Part shown: positions 35,615 to 43,560 of the stretch, in pieces
Position numbering within the stretch: the first letter of the stretch is position 1
Layout of the letters: the number at the start of each line of letters is the position of its first letter
Assembly: GCF_022479115.1 (NCBI RefSeq)
Contig: NZ_CP092497.1
Coordinates: 930,001 to 994,000 of the forward strand
Source: Amycolatopsis sp. EV170708-02-1
Lineage (GTDB): Bacteria > Actinomycetota > Actinomycetes > Mycobacteriales > Pseudonocardiaceae
Length of the DNA stretch: 64,000 bases
Direction of reading: 5' to 3'
Notes under the pieces: generated by a model
What the model saw: only the letters and a program-made list of their open reading frames with translations
What the model was told of the DNA's origin: nothing
Database searches by the model: none
Translations under genes and position numbers: made by a program

Positions 35615-36082
35615 ATGACCCGTTTGGACGAACTTGATAAGGCGATCCTGGCGCAACTGCAGTCGGACGCACGGAAGACCAACCGCGAAGTGGCCGCGGC
35701 GGTGGGCGTTTCGCCGACGACCGCGCTGGACCGCACCCGCGGGCTGCGCGAACGCGGCGTGATCCGCGGCGCGCTGCTGGACGTGGACCTGCCCTCGATC
35801 GGCCGCGGGGTGCAGGCGCTCATCGCGGTGCGCGTCCGCCCGCCCTCGCGGCGGAACATCGAGGGCTTCCGCAACTGGGTCAACGCGCTGCCCGATCTCG
35901 TCGGGCTCTACGTGACCACCGGGACCGAGGACTTCATCCTGCATGTCGCGGTCCCCGACAACGACGCCCTCTACGCCTTCGTGATCGACAAGCTGACCGA
36001 ACGCCCCGAGGTGGCCGACGTGCGCACCTCGATGGTGTTCGAGCACAGCAGGCGCACCAAGATCACGCCGGTGGACCGCTAA
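35615..36082 (+). CDS. Lrp/AsnC-family transcriptional regulator
   Basis: 155 residues. N-terminal helix-turn-helix LDELDKAILAQLQSDARKTN to VGVSPTTALDRTRGLRERGVI, followed by a RAM ligand-binding domain (ALIAVRVRPPS, VGLYVTTGTEDFILHVAVPD). Divergent from the DUF2000 gene, its likely partner and target. Its stop overlaps the convergent acetyltransferase gene by 4 nt. Confidence 0.92.
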   Translation: MTRLDELDKAILAQLQSDARKTNREVAAAVGVSPTTALDRTRGLRERGVIRGALLDVDLPSIGRGVQALIAVRVRPPSRRNIEGFRNWVNALPDLVGLYVTTGTEDFILHVAVPDNDALYAFVIDKLTERPEVADVRTSMVFEHSRRTKITPVDR

Positions 36083-36636
36083 AGCTCCCGGATGACGCGG
36101 GCGGGGTTGCCCGCGGCGAACACCTTCGACGGCAGGTCACGCGTGACGACGCTGCCCGCGCCCACGACGACGTCGTCGCCGATGGTGACGCCGGCGCAGA
36201 CGATCACGCCACCGCCGAACCAGACGTTGTCCCCGATGGTGATCGGCGCGGCCGATTCCCAGCGCTGCCGCCGCAGTTCGTGGTCCTCCATGGGATGCAG
36301 CGCGGTCAGCAGCTGGCAGCGCGGGCCGATCGAGCAGTCCGAGCCGATCTTGATCGGCGCGCAGTCGAGCAGGATGGCGTCGTAGTTGAGGAAACTGTTG
36401 GCGCCGATCTCGATCAGGTAGCCGTAGTCGCACTGGAACCGCGGCATGATCCAGGAACCCTCGCCGAGCTTTCCCAGCAGCTCGCGCAGAATCGTGTCCC
36501 GCTCACCGGTCTCCTCGGCGCCCGTGCCGTTGAACCGGTCGACGAGCGCCTGTGCGCGTCGGCGGTCCGCCACCAGCTCGGGGTCGTTGTCCCGGTACAG
36601 CTCTCCGCGCAGCATGCGGTCCTTCTGCTCACCCAT
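36079..36636 (-). CDS. maltose O-acetyltransferase-like hexapeptide protein
   Basis: 185 residues of the left-handed beta-helix acetyltransferase family (Maa/LacA/NodL). MLRGELYRDNDPELVADRRR is the Maa N-terminal domain. Hexapeptide repeats (IEIGANSFLNYDAI, KIGSDCSIGPRCQLLTALHP, ITIGDNVWFGGGVIVCAGVT, IGDDVVVGAGSVVTRDLP) and the family tail AAGNPARVIREL follow. The His in TALHP is the expected catalytic base. Acceptor sugar unknown. Confidence 0.92.
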   Translation of the reverse strand: MGEQKDRMLRGELYRDNDPELVADRRRAQALVDRFNGTGAEETGERDTILRELLGKLGEGSWIMPRFQCDYGYLIEIGANSFLNYDAILLDCAPIKIGSDCSIGPRCQLLTALHPMEDHELRRQRWESAAPITIGDNVWFGGGVIVCAGVTIGDDVVVGAGSVVTRDLPSKVFAAGNPARVIREL

Positions 36637-36656
36637 GCCGCCAACCTACCGAAGAG

Positions 36657-36695
36657 CCCTGCCGGCGAGCCTCCCTCGGGAAGCCACCGGCAGGG
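36657..36695. other. 9-bp inverted repeat upstream of the acetyltransferase gene
   Basis: CCCTGCCGG (36657-36665) pairs with CCGGCAGGG (36687-36695), 21 nt before the acetyltransferase start; it may be an operator or leader stem. Confidence 0.45.
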
Positions 36696-36751
36696 CGGGG
36701 TGAATGCTTGCGGAGCGTTCTTCAGTTGTGTCGATCGGTTTCCGAGTAGGG

Positions 36752-36796
36752 CCGGCCCGGCGGGTGGGTGAGGTGTAGGGGGACCCGCCGGGCCGG
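36752..36796. terminator. 14-bp perfect hairpin downstream of the DUF1996 gene
   Basis: Bases 36752-36765 and 36783-36796 are perfect inverted complements around a 17-nt loop, in the 244-bp spacer between the DUF1996 gene and the acetyltransferase gene (both minus strand). Confidence 0.6.
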
Positions 36797-36880
36797 AGTT
36801 TCTTCCTCCTGTTCGCCGGTTCTTCCGTACATCCCCGGCCGTCGGAGTGTGCCGAGGAGACTTGGCGCCGCTTCAGCGGC

Positions 36881-38014
36881 CTATTCGCGGCACTCGCGGC
36901 CTTCGTTGACGCAGTCGACGAGGCGGTCCATGACCCGGTCCGGCATCACGTTCGCGAAATCGTCGTGGTCGGAGAAGGGGTTGTGGTCCTCCTCGGGGAA
37001 CGAGTCCACTTTGTACTGTCCATTGGCCTGTATCTGCCGCGGGATCTCGTAGGTCAGCGAGATGGTCAGCTCCGGGACGGCGGTCAGGCCGTTCGCGCAT
37101 TCGCCGTTCTCGTCCGGGTACTTGATGTGGTCCCGATGGTTCTCGCTGTCGATGTTGTTCCCGTCGAGACAGCTCGGGAACGTGTGCACCCGTTTGACGT
37201 CACTGCCCTCGGGGCAGATCGGGTACTGCTTGATGAGCCGGTTCTCGAAGCCGGTGCACGTCCAGCTCTCCCGCGCGTTCGCCGGGCCGTTCGTGGTGAC
37301 TTTCGCGTCACCGTAAAGGATCCGGAGGAACTTCGGCATCTCTTTCACCTTCTCCCTGGCGTTGCCCTTGAAGGTGATGTCGACGACCGCGGGACGCTGG
37401 ATCTCACCGTCGTTGCCGGCGAGTTCGTTGTCCGCGTTCGGTTCTTCCAGCTGAGCCTGCTCGTTGTTCTGGTTGTTCTGCTCGTTGTCGTTCTGCTCCT
37501 GGTTGTCCTGGTCCCGGCGGCGATTCCGGTCGCCGTCGCGGTTCTGCTGCTGCCCGGCTTCTTCCTCCCCGGTGTCGATCCGCACCACGGGCCAGAAGTA
37601 CGCCGACTCGTCGCCGTTCGCGCAGGTCGTCCCGGCGCCCAGCAGGCTGTCGTTGTCCGAATCCGCGTTCGTGGACAGGTTTCCGACGTAATCGTGCAGA
37701 TGCTGGGCGCCGTTGCGGACACCCGGCTGCGCGATGAAGTTGTCGGGATTGAAATGCCCGTTCTCGTTCCTGCCGCAGTCGACGGTGAACGAACCCGTGG
37801 ACGCGTTCCGGCCCGGCCTCGGCTCGTCGACGTTCGGCCGCACCTTCGTGATGTCCACGAACTGCGACCTGTCCACCTCGTCCGCGGAGGCGCGCTCGGG
37901 TTCGCCGGTCGTGGTGGACACCACCAGCCCGCCGACCGCGATCGACAGGCCCAGCAACGCGGTCGCGATCTTGGTCCTGCGGGCGATACGATGGCGCCCT
38001 TGATTTCGTGCCAT
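36881..38014 (-). CDS. secreted DUF1996 protein with low-complexity insert
   Basis: 377 residues. Signal-like N-terminus with a basic stretch and hydrophobic residues 17-34. The DUF1996 domain is split: FVDITKVRPNVDEP to AYFWPVVRID (50-146), then a 58-residue insert (148-206) almost entirely Asn, Gln, Asp, Glu and Arg, then VVDITFKGNAREKVKEMPKF to HNPFSDHDDFANVMP. Conserved HLHDYVGN, WTCTGF and FPSCLDG suit the family, known from secreted bacterial and fungal proteins without an assigned reaction. A 202-bp spacer upstream separates it from the anti-sigma gene; it may be a target of that system. Confidence 0.8.
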   Translation of the reverse strand: MARNQGRHRIARRTKIATALLGLSIAVGGLVVSTTTGEPERASADEVDRSQFVDITKVRPNVDEPRPGRNASTGSFTVDCGRNENGHFNPDNFIAQPGVRNGAQHLHDYVGNLSTNADSDNDSLLGAGTTCANGDESAYFWPVVRIDTGEEEAGQQQNRDGDRNRRRDQDNQEQNDNEQNNQNNEQAQLEEPNADNELAGNDGEIQRPAVVDITFKGNAREKVKEMPKFLRILYGDAKVTTNGPANARESWTCTGFENRLIKQYPICPEGSDVKRVHTFPSCLDGNNIDSENHRDHIKYPDENGECANGLTAVPELTISLTYEIPRQIQANGQYKVDSFPEEDHNPFSDHDDFANVMPDRVMDRLVDCVNEGRECRE

Positions 38015-38216
38015 TGGCTGCTCACCTCATTCTTTTCCGGGCACGCCGATCACTCGCGCCCGGGCATGAGCCACGCATTTGTCGAATACGGGAATAACCG
38101 AATTCGCGGCGAACCCTTCTGTTCGCCCGCCGATTCAGATCCGGCTATCTGGAGATACGGACCCCAGGCGGACCCGGTTCAAAACGCGATCCGGCCGTTA
38201 TCTTTCCGTTATAAGA

Positions 38217-38972
38217 CTAGCGGCGTACGACGGCCAGCACGGTGCCGTCCCGCTTGTGAACCTCGAAGCGTTCGATGTCGGCCTTCTGCAACGCCGTCGA
38301 ACCGGTGATCACGAGGGGATCCGGGGAACCGGGGACGCCGTAACCCTTGGACGGCACGCTCCAGTTGTTGACCACGTAGGCCTCGCCGCCGTGGGAGTAG
38401 GCGAAAAGCTGACAGGTCATCGGCCCGATGAGGCCGCGCAGTTCGAGCTCGACGGCGCTGCCCCACTCCTTCTCCTGGACCGTGACCTCGGCCGCGACGG
38501 CGTTGCCCGCTTCGGACCAGCCGAACGGGGCGGCGCCGCCGTCCGGGCCCGCCTCGCGCTCCCGGGACGACAACGGAGACGGCACCACCGACGTCACGAC
38601 GGAGGGCGCCGCCTGCGTGACGACCGGCTCACGATCGGTGAGCGAAAGAACCGTGAGCGGCCCGCCGACGACGAGCACGAGCACGGCGGCCGCCGTCGCC
38701 AGCCGGACGACCTTGCGCCGGCGGCCCGCCTTGGCGGCGTCCGCGAGCAGCATCCGCAGCACCCGCGGGCCCGGCCCCTTCACGGGCGGGTCCGGCCAGC
38801 TCTTCTTGACCATGTCCAGGATGTCGGGCAGGTGGTACATCTCCACCAGCTCGACCTGACATTCGGGGCACTCCAGCAGATGCGCCTCGAACCTGGCGTG
38901 ATCCTCCTCGCCGAGGACGCCCAGCACGTAGGCGGCGATATCCGTGTGGACGGCTCCGGACACTTCGCTCAC
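38217..38972 (-). CDS. membrane-bound anti-sigma factor (RskA/zinc-finger type)
   Basis: 251 residues. The N-terminal zinc-binding anti-sigma domain has HLLECPECQ (His31, Cys35, Cys38). A single membrane helix spans about 91-111, and the extracytoplasmic C-terminal domain (WGSAVELELRGLIGPMTCQL and so on) is RskA-like. GTGA overlap with the preceding ECF sigma gene shows it is that factor's cognate inhibitor. Release probably follows regulated proteolysis, as for related pairs. Confidence 0.9.
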   Translation of the reverse strand: MSEVSGAVHTDIAAYVLGVLGEEDHARFEAHLLECPECQVELVEMYHLPDILDMVKKSWPDPPVKGPGPRVLRMLLADAAKAGRRRKVVRLATAAAVLVLVVGGPLTVLSLTDREPVVTQAAPSVVTSVVPSPLSSREREAGPDGGAAPFGWSEAGNAVAAEVTVQEKEWGSAVELELRGLIGPMTCQLFAYSHGGEAYVVNNWSVPSKGYGVPGSPDPLVITGSTALQKADIERFEVHKRDGTVLAVVRR

Positions 38973-39529
38973 CCCCGCTCCTGCAGCGCCCTGCGCAGCG
39001 CGCGCACAGCGTGGTGGATCCGCGATTTCACCGTACCCGGCGGAACCCCGAGCGTCGCCGCGACCTCGTTCACGGTGCGGTCACGCAGGTAGGTCTGCTG
39101 GACGGCCTCACGTTGCTCCGGGGAAAGATTGCGCAGGGCCTCGTAAACGATCATGGCCGCGAGCGTCTTCTCCGATTCGTCCGGCACTCCGATCGAATCC
39201 GACTCCAGTTCCTCCACCTCTTGAGGGCGGGCGCTCCGGCTCCGCCAGCCGTCGATGACGATGCGCCTGGCCACGGTGAACAGCCAGGCGCGCAGCATTT
39301 CCGGCTGCCGGTCGAGTTTGCCGGCGTTGCGCCACGCTTTGATGAGCGTCTCCTGGACCACGTCCTCGGCCCATTGGCGATCGTGGCCGGTCAGCTTCAG
39401 CACGAAGGCCATCAGGCTGGACCCGAACTCCTGGTACAACGCCCTGATGAGGTCGTCATGCCCGTTCGACGCGGGTTCATGATCGACTATTGGCTGCAGT
39501 ATCCGAGAGTGGCGTCCCACGCGGCACAT
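38969..39529 (-). CDS. ECF-family RNA polymerase sigma factor
   Basis: 186 residues. Sigma-2 region DLIRALYQEFGSSLMAFVLK with DRQWAEDVVQETLIKAWRN, and sigma-4 helix-turn-helix LSPEQREAVQQTYLRDRTVN with GVPPGTVKSRIHHAVRALR. The ATG at 39529 is used; a GTG three codons later is possible and neither has a strong ribosome site. Controls unknown genes; the anti-sigma gene is next, and the DUF1996 gene or the divergent redox operon could be targets. Confidence 0.9.
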   Translation of the reverse strand: MCRVGRHSRILQPIVDHEPASNGHDDLIRALYQEFGSSLMAFVLKLTGHDRQWAEDVVQETLIKAWRNAGKLDRQPEMLRAWLFTVARRIVIDGWRSRSARPQEVEELESDSIGVPDESEKTLAAMIVYEALRNLSPEQREAVQQTYLRDRTVNEVAATLGVPPGTVKSRIHHAVRALRRALQERG

Positions 39530-39677
39530 CTTTGTGGGCGCGGGGGCGATAAGTCCAGTACCAAAACCGTTCCGGCCCGGTTCATCGCACGCGGGAAAGT
39601 TTTTTGAACCGTTTCCCGCCCGTGACCGTATCCCCTACCGAAGACCCCGACCCGGCGCTGTCCCCCGCACCGCCGAA

Positions 39678-39708
39678 TCCACTGTGGATCATGACTGTCC
39701 ACAGTGGA
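39678..39708. promoter_or_regulatory. paired TCCACNGTGGA sites upstream of the redox operon
   Basis: TCCACTGTGGA (39678-39688) and its exact complement TCCACAGTGGA (39698-39708) start 20 bp apart, about two helical turns, 71 nt before the first gene of the 39779-43259 operon. Another copy precedes the protease gene at 9264. Confidence 0.5.
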
Positions 39709-39778
39709 ATTGAACCTGCCTGCACACCATCTCCCCGCGGTGATGGCGTTCTCCTCTGGCCCCGACAGGAGGATTTCC

Positions 39779-40339
39779 GTGAACCCCGTGTCACGCTCGG
39801 TCATACCTCTGCCCCTCATCCTGGCCGCGGTCGCGCTGACCGCCGCCTGCACCACCGGTACCGCGGGACCGAACGGCGCTCCCGGCGCGGCCTCCACCGC
39901 GGGAGCGGCGCAGATCCCGGGAATGCCCGACCCCGCGGCCGAACCCGCCCCCGGTGTCACGGCGGCGATCCTGTTCGACCTCGGGCCGATCGTCACCGAC
40001 ACGAACGGCTTCACGCTTTACCGCTACGACAAGGACACGGTGAATCCGCCCAAATCGAATTGCGCCGAAACCTGTGCGCGGACCTGGATTCCCGCCAAAG
40101 CGGGCGCCGACCTCGTGGTCACCGGGATCGATCGGGCCCTGGTCGGCACCGTGACCAGGGACGACGGCACCGAGCAGCTCACGCTCGCGGGCTGGCCGCT
40201 CTACCGCAACGCCAAGGACGCGATGCCCGGCAACACCGGCGGGCAAGGCGCCGACGACGCGTGGTTCCCCGCCAAACCGGACGGGACGAAAGTGCTGCTG
40301 ACCGCCGAGACCTGGCAGGCCGATGACCTCGGCATCTGA
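39779..40339 (+). CDS. lipoprotein with Yx(FWY)xxD repeats (COG4315)
   Basis: About 186 residues. The GTG at 39779 follows AGGAGG; the leader VNPVSRSVIPLPLILAAVAL ends in TAACTTG, a lipobox. The mature domain has TDTNGFTLYRYDKD with the YxYxxD signature, a Cys pair in NCAETCARTW, and a second repeat at LTLAGWPLYRNAKDA. This secreted family is of unknown function. As first gene of an operon with a membrane diheme-type protein, a ferredoxin and a reductase, it may be the extracytoplasmic redox partner; that is inference. Confidence 0.85.
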   Translation: MNPVSRSVIPLPLILAAVALTAACTTGTAGPNGAPGAASTAGAAQIPGMPDPAAEPAPGVTAAILFDLGPIVTDTNGFTLYRYDKDTVNPPKSNCAETCARTWIPAKAGADLVVTGIDRALVGTVTRDDGTEQLTLAGWPLYRNAKDAMPGNTGGQGADDAWFPAKPDGTKVLLTAETWQADDLGI

Positions 40340-41090
40340 CCTCCCCAGACTCGTCCGCCCGCTGCTCGTCCTGCTGGCCGCGGCCATGGTGAGCCTCTTC
40401 GGCCCTGTCCGCGACGCGCAGGCCCAGGAACTCTCCGCCGCGGACAAGAACCTGATCGTCAACGTGAAACTGGCCGGGCTGTGGGAAATGCCCGCCGGGA
40501 TGTGGGCGCAGGAACGCGGGAAGAGCAAACGGACCCGCGAAGTCGGCCGGACGTTGATGATCGACCACGGCAGGCTCGACACCGCGACGCACGCCATCGC
40601 CGACCGGTTCGGCATCGCCCTGCCCGCCGAGCCGTCGGATCAGCAGTCCGCGTGGCTCGGCGAGATGAAGGCCGCCCGCGACGACACCGAGTTCGACCGG
40701 ATCTTCGCCAACCGGCTCCGGTACGCGCACGGCGTGCTGTTCCCCGTCATCGCGCAGGTCCGGGCCGGTACCCGCAACGACGTCGTCCGCGACTACGCCA
40801 CCACGGCCAACCAGGCGGTGCTGCGGCATATGACGCTGCTGGAGAGCACCGGCCTCGTCGACCAGTCGCTGATGCCGGAAGCCCCGGTGCCGCAGTCGAA
40901 TTCCGCCAACTCCGCGATGGACGTCGGTTTCGGCGACTTCGCGCTCGGCCTGCTGCTCGCGGTGGCGATCGGCGGCGGACTGTTCCTCGCCGTGCGGGCC
41001 CTGCGCAGCAAGAACACCCGGACCCGCAACCGCGCGGCCGTCCCCGAACCGGATCCGGTTCCCGGTGCCCCAGGAGAGATCAATGTATGA
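40323..41090 (+). CDS. DUF4142-like secreted protein with C-terminal membrane anchor
   Basis: 255 residues. Signal peptide through AQAQ near residue 35. A helical DUF4142-like domain (SAADKNLIVNVKLAGLWEMP, RTLMIDHGRLDTATHAIADR, VRDYATTANQAVLRHMTLLE) is followed by a membrane helix near residues 199-218 and a basic tail, so the bulk is outside the cell. Its first 17 bases overlap the lipoprotein gene and its end overlaps the next gene by 8 nt. Family function is unknown. Confidence 0.8.
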   Translation: MTSASDLPRLVRPLLVLLAAAMVSLFGPVRDAQAQELSAADKNLIVNVKLAGLWEMPAGMWAQERGKSKRTREVGRTLMIDHGRLDTATHAIADRFGIALPAEPSDQQSAWLGEMKAARDDTEFDRIFANRLRYAHGVLFPVIAQVRAGTRNDVVRDYATTANQAVLRHMTLLESTGLVDQSLMPEAPVPQSNSANSAMDVGFGDFALGLLLAVAIGGGLFLAVRALRSKNTRTRNRAAVPEPDPVPGAPGEINV

Positions 41091-41688
41091 CCAGTGGTCC
41101 GAGGTGGTGATCGTGCTGACCCAGAAGGCGGACACCGACCCCGGCATCAAGGGTATGGCGCAGACCTCCGCCCGGATCTCGTACGGCTTCATGTGCCTCA
41201 CCCTGTGCTGGGGCGTGTTCACCGCGACCGGCTGGATCAAGTCGCTGACCGGGCGGAAGGCGCTGCGCAACTCGCATATGGTGCTCGGCATCCTGACGTT
41301 GTCGTTCGGCGTCGTGCACGCGATGTCGTTCCTGTTCCTGCCCGACGGTTTCACCCTGGCGCAGGTCACCATCCCGCTCCTGCCGGGCACGCTGGCGCGG
41401 CACGAACTCGGCGTCGTCGGGCTCGAGGTGATGATCGCCGTCGCGCTGACCGGCGGGATCAGCCGGTTCAGTTCCTATCGGCGCTTTCTGTGGATCCACC
41501 GGCTCGCCTATCCGGCGGTCGCGATCACCGCGCTGCATTCGTTCTTCGGCGCCATGGCCAACGGGCATCTCGGCCTGCTGTGGTTCGGCGGCATCACCCT
41601 GCTGGTCCCCGTGGTGCTGCTGACCGCGCTGCGGTTCACGCCGGCCAGGTACCTGGAACGACTGGGCCTGGTCGAAGAGCTGGTCTGA
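41083..41688 (+). CDS. ferric-reductase-like transmembrane protein (probable diheme b)
   Basis: 201 residues with five hydrophobic segments. Two His pairs sit in adjacent helices: His65/His79 (RNSHMVLGI, GVVHAMSF) and His139/His152 (LWIHRLAYP, ITALHSFFG). The 13-14 residue spacing is that of ferric reductase/NOX-type proteins that carry two b hemes across the membrane. It lacks the fused FAD/NAD domain of such enzymes; the ferredoxin and reductase genes that follow would supply electrons. ATG 41083 overlaps the previous stop (ATGTATGA) and follows CAGGAGAG. Confidence 0.82.
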   Translation: MYDQWSEVVIVLTQKADTDPGIKGMAQTSARISYGFMCLTLCWGVFTATGWIKSLTGRKALRNSHMVLGILTLSFGVVHAMSFLFLPDGFTLAQVTIPLLPGTLARHELGVVGLEVMIAVALTGGISRFSSYRRFLWIHRLAYPAVAITALHSFFGAMANGHLGLLWFGGITLLVPVVLLTALRFTPARYLERLGLVEELV

Positions 41689-41707
41689 AGACTTGGAGAG
41701 ACGAAAG

Positions 41708-41944
41708 ATGATCTTCGGAAGCATACGGCGTGGCACCCGCGTCAGCGTCGACAACGAGCGGTGCGAGATCTTCGGCTTCTGCGAGATGGAGGCGCCGTCC
41801 ACCTTCAAGATCGGACCGGACGGCAAGCTCCGCATCCGCCGGATGGTCGACCGGGACGGGCTGGACCAGGCCATCTCCGCCGCGCGGCTCTGCCCGAAAC
41901 AAGCCATCAGAGTCAAGGGAGAAGGAGCGTACGACGATGAGTGA
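41708..41944 (+). CDS. small ferredoxin, probably [3Fe-4S]
   Basis: 78 residues. Three cluster cysteines: Cys19 and Cys25 in ERCEIFGFCEMEAP, and Cys62 in ARLCPKQAI, with a non-Cys residue at the fourth position, as in [3Fe-4S] ferredoxins of actinobacterial P450 systems. ATG 41708 lies 7 nt after GGAGAG. It sits between the membrane protein and the ferredoxin reductase gene (8-nt overlap), so it should shuttle electrons between those two. Confidence 0.88.
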   Translation: MIFGSIRRGTRVSVDNERCEIFGFCEMEAPSTFKIGPDGKLRIRRMVDRDGLDQAISAARLCPKQAIRVKGEGAYDDE

Positions 41945-43259
41945 CGGAGATCGGATCGTCATCGTCGGCGCGGGCGTCGCCGGTCTCCGCTCCGCGGAAC
42001 GGTTGCGGGAGCTCGGTTTCGACGGCGAGATCGTGCTGGTCGGCGACGAGCCGCGCAAGCCGTACCACCGGCCGATGGTGTCGAAGGAGCTCATCACCGG
42101 CGGGGTGAAACCGGTGGCCGCGAGCCTGGAACCCTACGTGGATCTGGACGTCCACTGGCGGCTCGGCACCCGCGCGACCTGGCTCGACAGCAAGGAGCGC
42201 ACGGTGCACCTGCCGGGCGGGGAATCCCTTTGGTACGACGGGTTGATCATCGCGACCGGCGTCTACCCCCGGCATCTCCCGGGCTCGCCGCGCCACGACC
42301 CCAGGGTCCGGGTGCTGCGCACCGTGGAGGATTCACTGGCCGTCCGGCGGGCTTTGGGCAACAGCACCAAATCCGTCGTGGTGATCGGCAGCGGCCTGAT
42401 CGGGAACGAGTTCGCCGCGTCGATGCGGTACATGGGCCGGGACGTCACGCTCATCGGTCACGCGAAGGCGCCTTTGCACCGCTTCGGGGAACGGATCGCG
42501 TCGGCGCTCACCAAGGAGCATCAGCACCATCGCGCCAAGCTGGCGATGAACACCGAGGTGCGGAACTGGATCAGCACCAAGGAGACGGTCGGCCTGCACC
42601 TGACCAACAACCAGTTCCTGGTGGCCAGTTGCGTGGTGCTTTCGATCGGCAGCGTGCCGGCCGTGGATTGGCTGCGCGGCTCGGAGCTGACCATCGACGA
42701 CGGCGTGCTGTGTGAAGCGACCTTGTTCGCCACCGGGGCGGAGGACGTCGTGGTCGCCGGTGACGTCGCGAAATGGCCGAACCTGCGGATCGACGAGACC
42801 CCGCGGCGGGTCGAGCATTGGATGAACGGCGTCGAATCCGGGCGCGCGGCGGCGGAAAGCCTGATGCTGGGCCGCGGCAACGCGCGGCCGTACACGCCGC
42901 TCCCCCGCGCCTGGTCGTCGCTCTACGACGCGCGGCTGCAGACGGTCGGGATGCCTTCGCTGGGCAAGGACACGATCGAACTTTCCGACGGCGTCACCGG
43001 TTTCGTCCGCGACGGCAGGCTGATCGGCGCGGCGGGCTGGGACCGGCCGAAGGCGATGATGCACTGGACGGCCGAACTCGACCGGCGGCTGCCGGTGCCC
43101 GAGCCGGTGTTCTCCGCGCCCGCCGAACCCTCGTTGCCGTCGACACCCATCGGCGAGGACATCCTCGCCCCCTTCGAGCGGGACTTCCTGTCCGAGACCC
43201 CGACCGAGGCCGTTCCTGCGCCGGAAAGGATGCCCTGGGCTCGCGTTCCCGCCGGGTGA
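41937..43259 (+). CDS. NAD(P)H-dependent FAD ferredoxin reductase
   Basis: About 440 residues of the putidaredoxin/rubredoxin reductase family. FAD-binding GAGVAGLRSAERLRELGF near 11-28, NAD-binding GSGLIGNEFAASMRYMGRDV near 155-175, and VVAGDVAKWPN near 280. ATG 41937 follows GGAGAAGGAGC and overlaps the ferredoxin stop. The last 50 residues are an extra Pro-rich tail. Last gene of the electron-transfer operon, supplying reducing equivalents from NAD(P)H to the ferredoxin. Confidence 0.9.
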   Translation: MSDGDRIVIVGAGVAGLRSAERLRELGFDGEIVLVGDEPRKPYHRPMVSKELITGGVKPVAASLEPYVDLDVHWRLGTRATWLDSKERTVHLPGGESLWYDGLIIATGVYPRHLPGSPRHDPRVRVLRTVEDSLAVRRALGNSTKSVVVIGSGLIGNEFAASMRYMGRDVTLIGHAKAPLHRFGERIASALTKEHQHHRAKLAMNTEVRNWISTKETVGLHLTNNQFLVASCVVLSIGSVPAVDWLRGSELTIDDGVLCEATLFATGAEDVVVAGDVAKWPNLRIDETPRRVEHWMNGVESGRAAAESLMLGRGNARPYTPLPRAWSSLYDARLQTVGMPSLGKDTIELSDGVTGFVRDGRLIGAAGWDRPKAMMHWTAELDRRLPVPEPVFSAPAEPSLPSTPIGEDILAPFERDFLSETPTEAVPAPERMPWARVPAG

Positions 43260-43310
43260 CCCGGGAGCGCGAACGGACCGGGGCCGCGCGCGGCGGCCGC
43301 GGTCCCCTCA

Positions 43311-43350
43311 GGTGGCGGTGGGCAGCTGGGCCTCCGCACCCACCGCCACC
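43311..43350. terminator. 12-bp hairpin after the redox operon
   Basis: GGTGGCGGTGGG (43311-43322) pairs with CCCACCGCCACC (43339-43350). It lies 51 nt after the reductase stop in a 301-bp spacer that holds no gene. Confidence 0.6.
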
Positions 43351-43481
43351 CCCTGGGGACGCCGGGAGGTACCGGGACCGACGGTGATTCGGGCTCCGTC
43401 GGGTACCGCCCTCCGGGTTCCCCGTATCCGGTCGGGGCCCTTCCAGGCCTGACTCACCTGGGAGGGCCCCGATCCACGGCT

Positions 43482-43560
43482 GCTGAAGGACGCTTTCGCC
43501 GCATGCGATGCGGTGAAGGGCGCTTTCACCGCATCGCATGCGGGGAAAGCGTCCTTCAGC
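43482..43560. repeat. 36-bp inverted repeat next to the HxlR gene
   Basis: Bases 43482-43517 and 43525-43560 pair over 36 bp with a single mismatch and a 7-nt loop. The right arm ends directly before the stop of the convergent HxlR gene. The arms begin GCTGAAGGACGCTTTC, similar to the TGAAGG-type arm at 1354. Confidence 0.75.
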
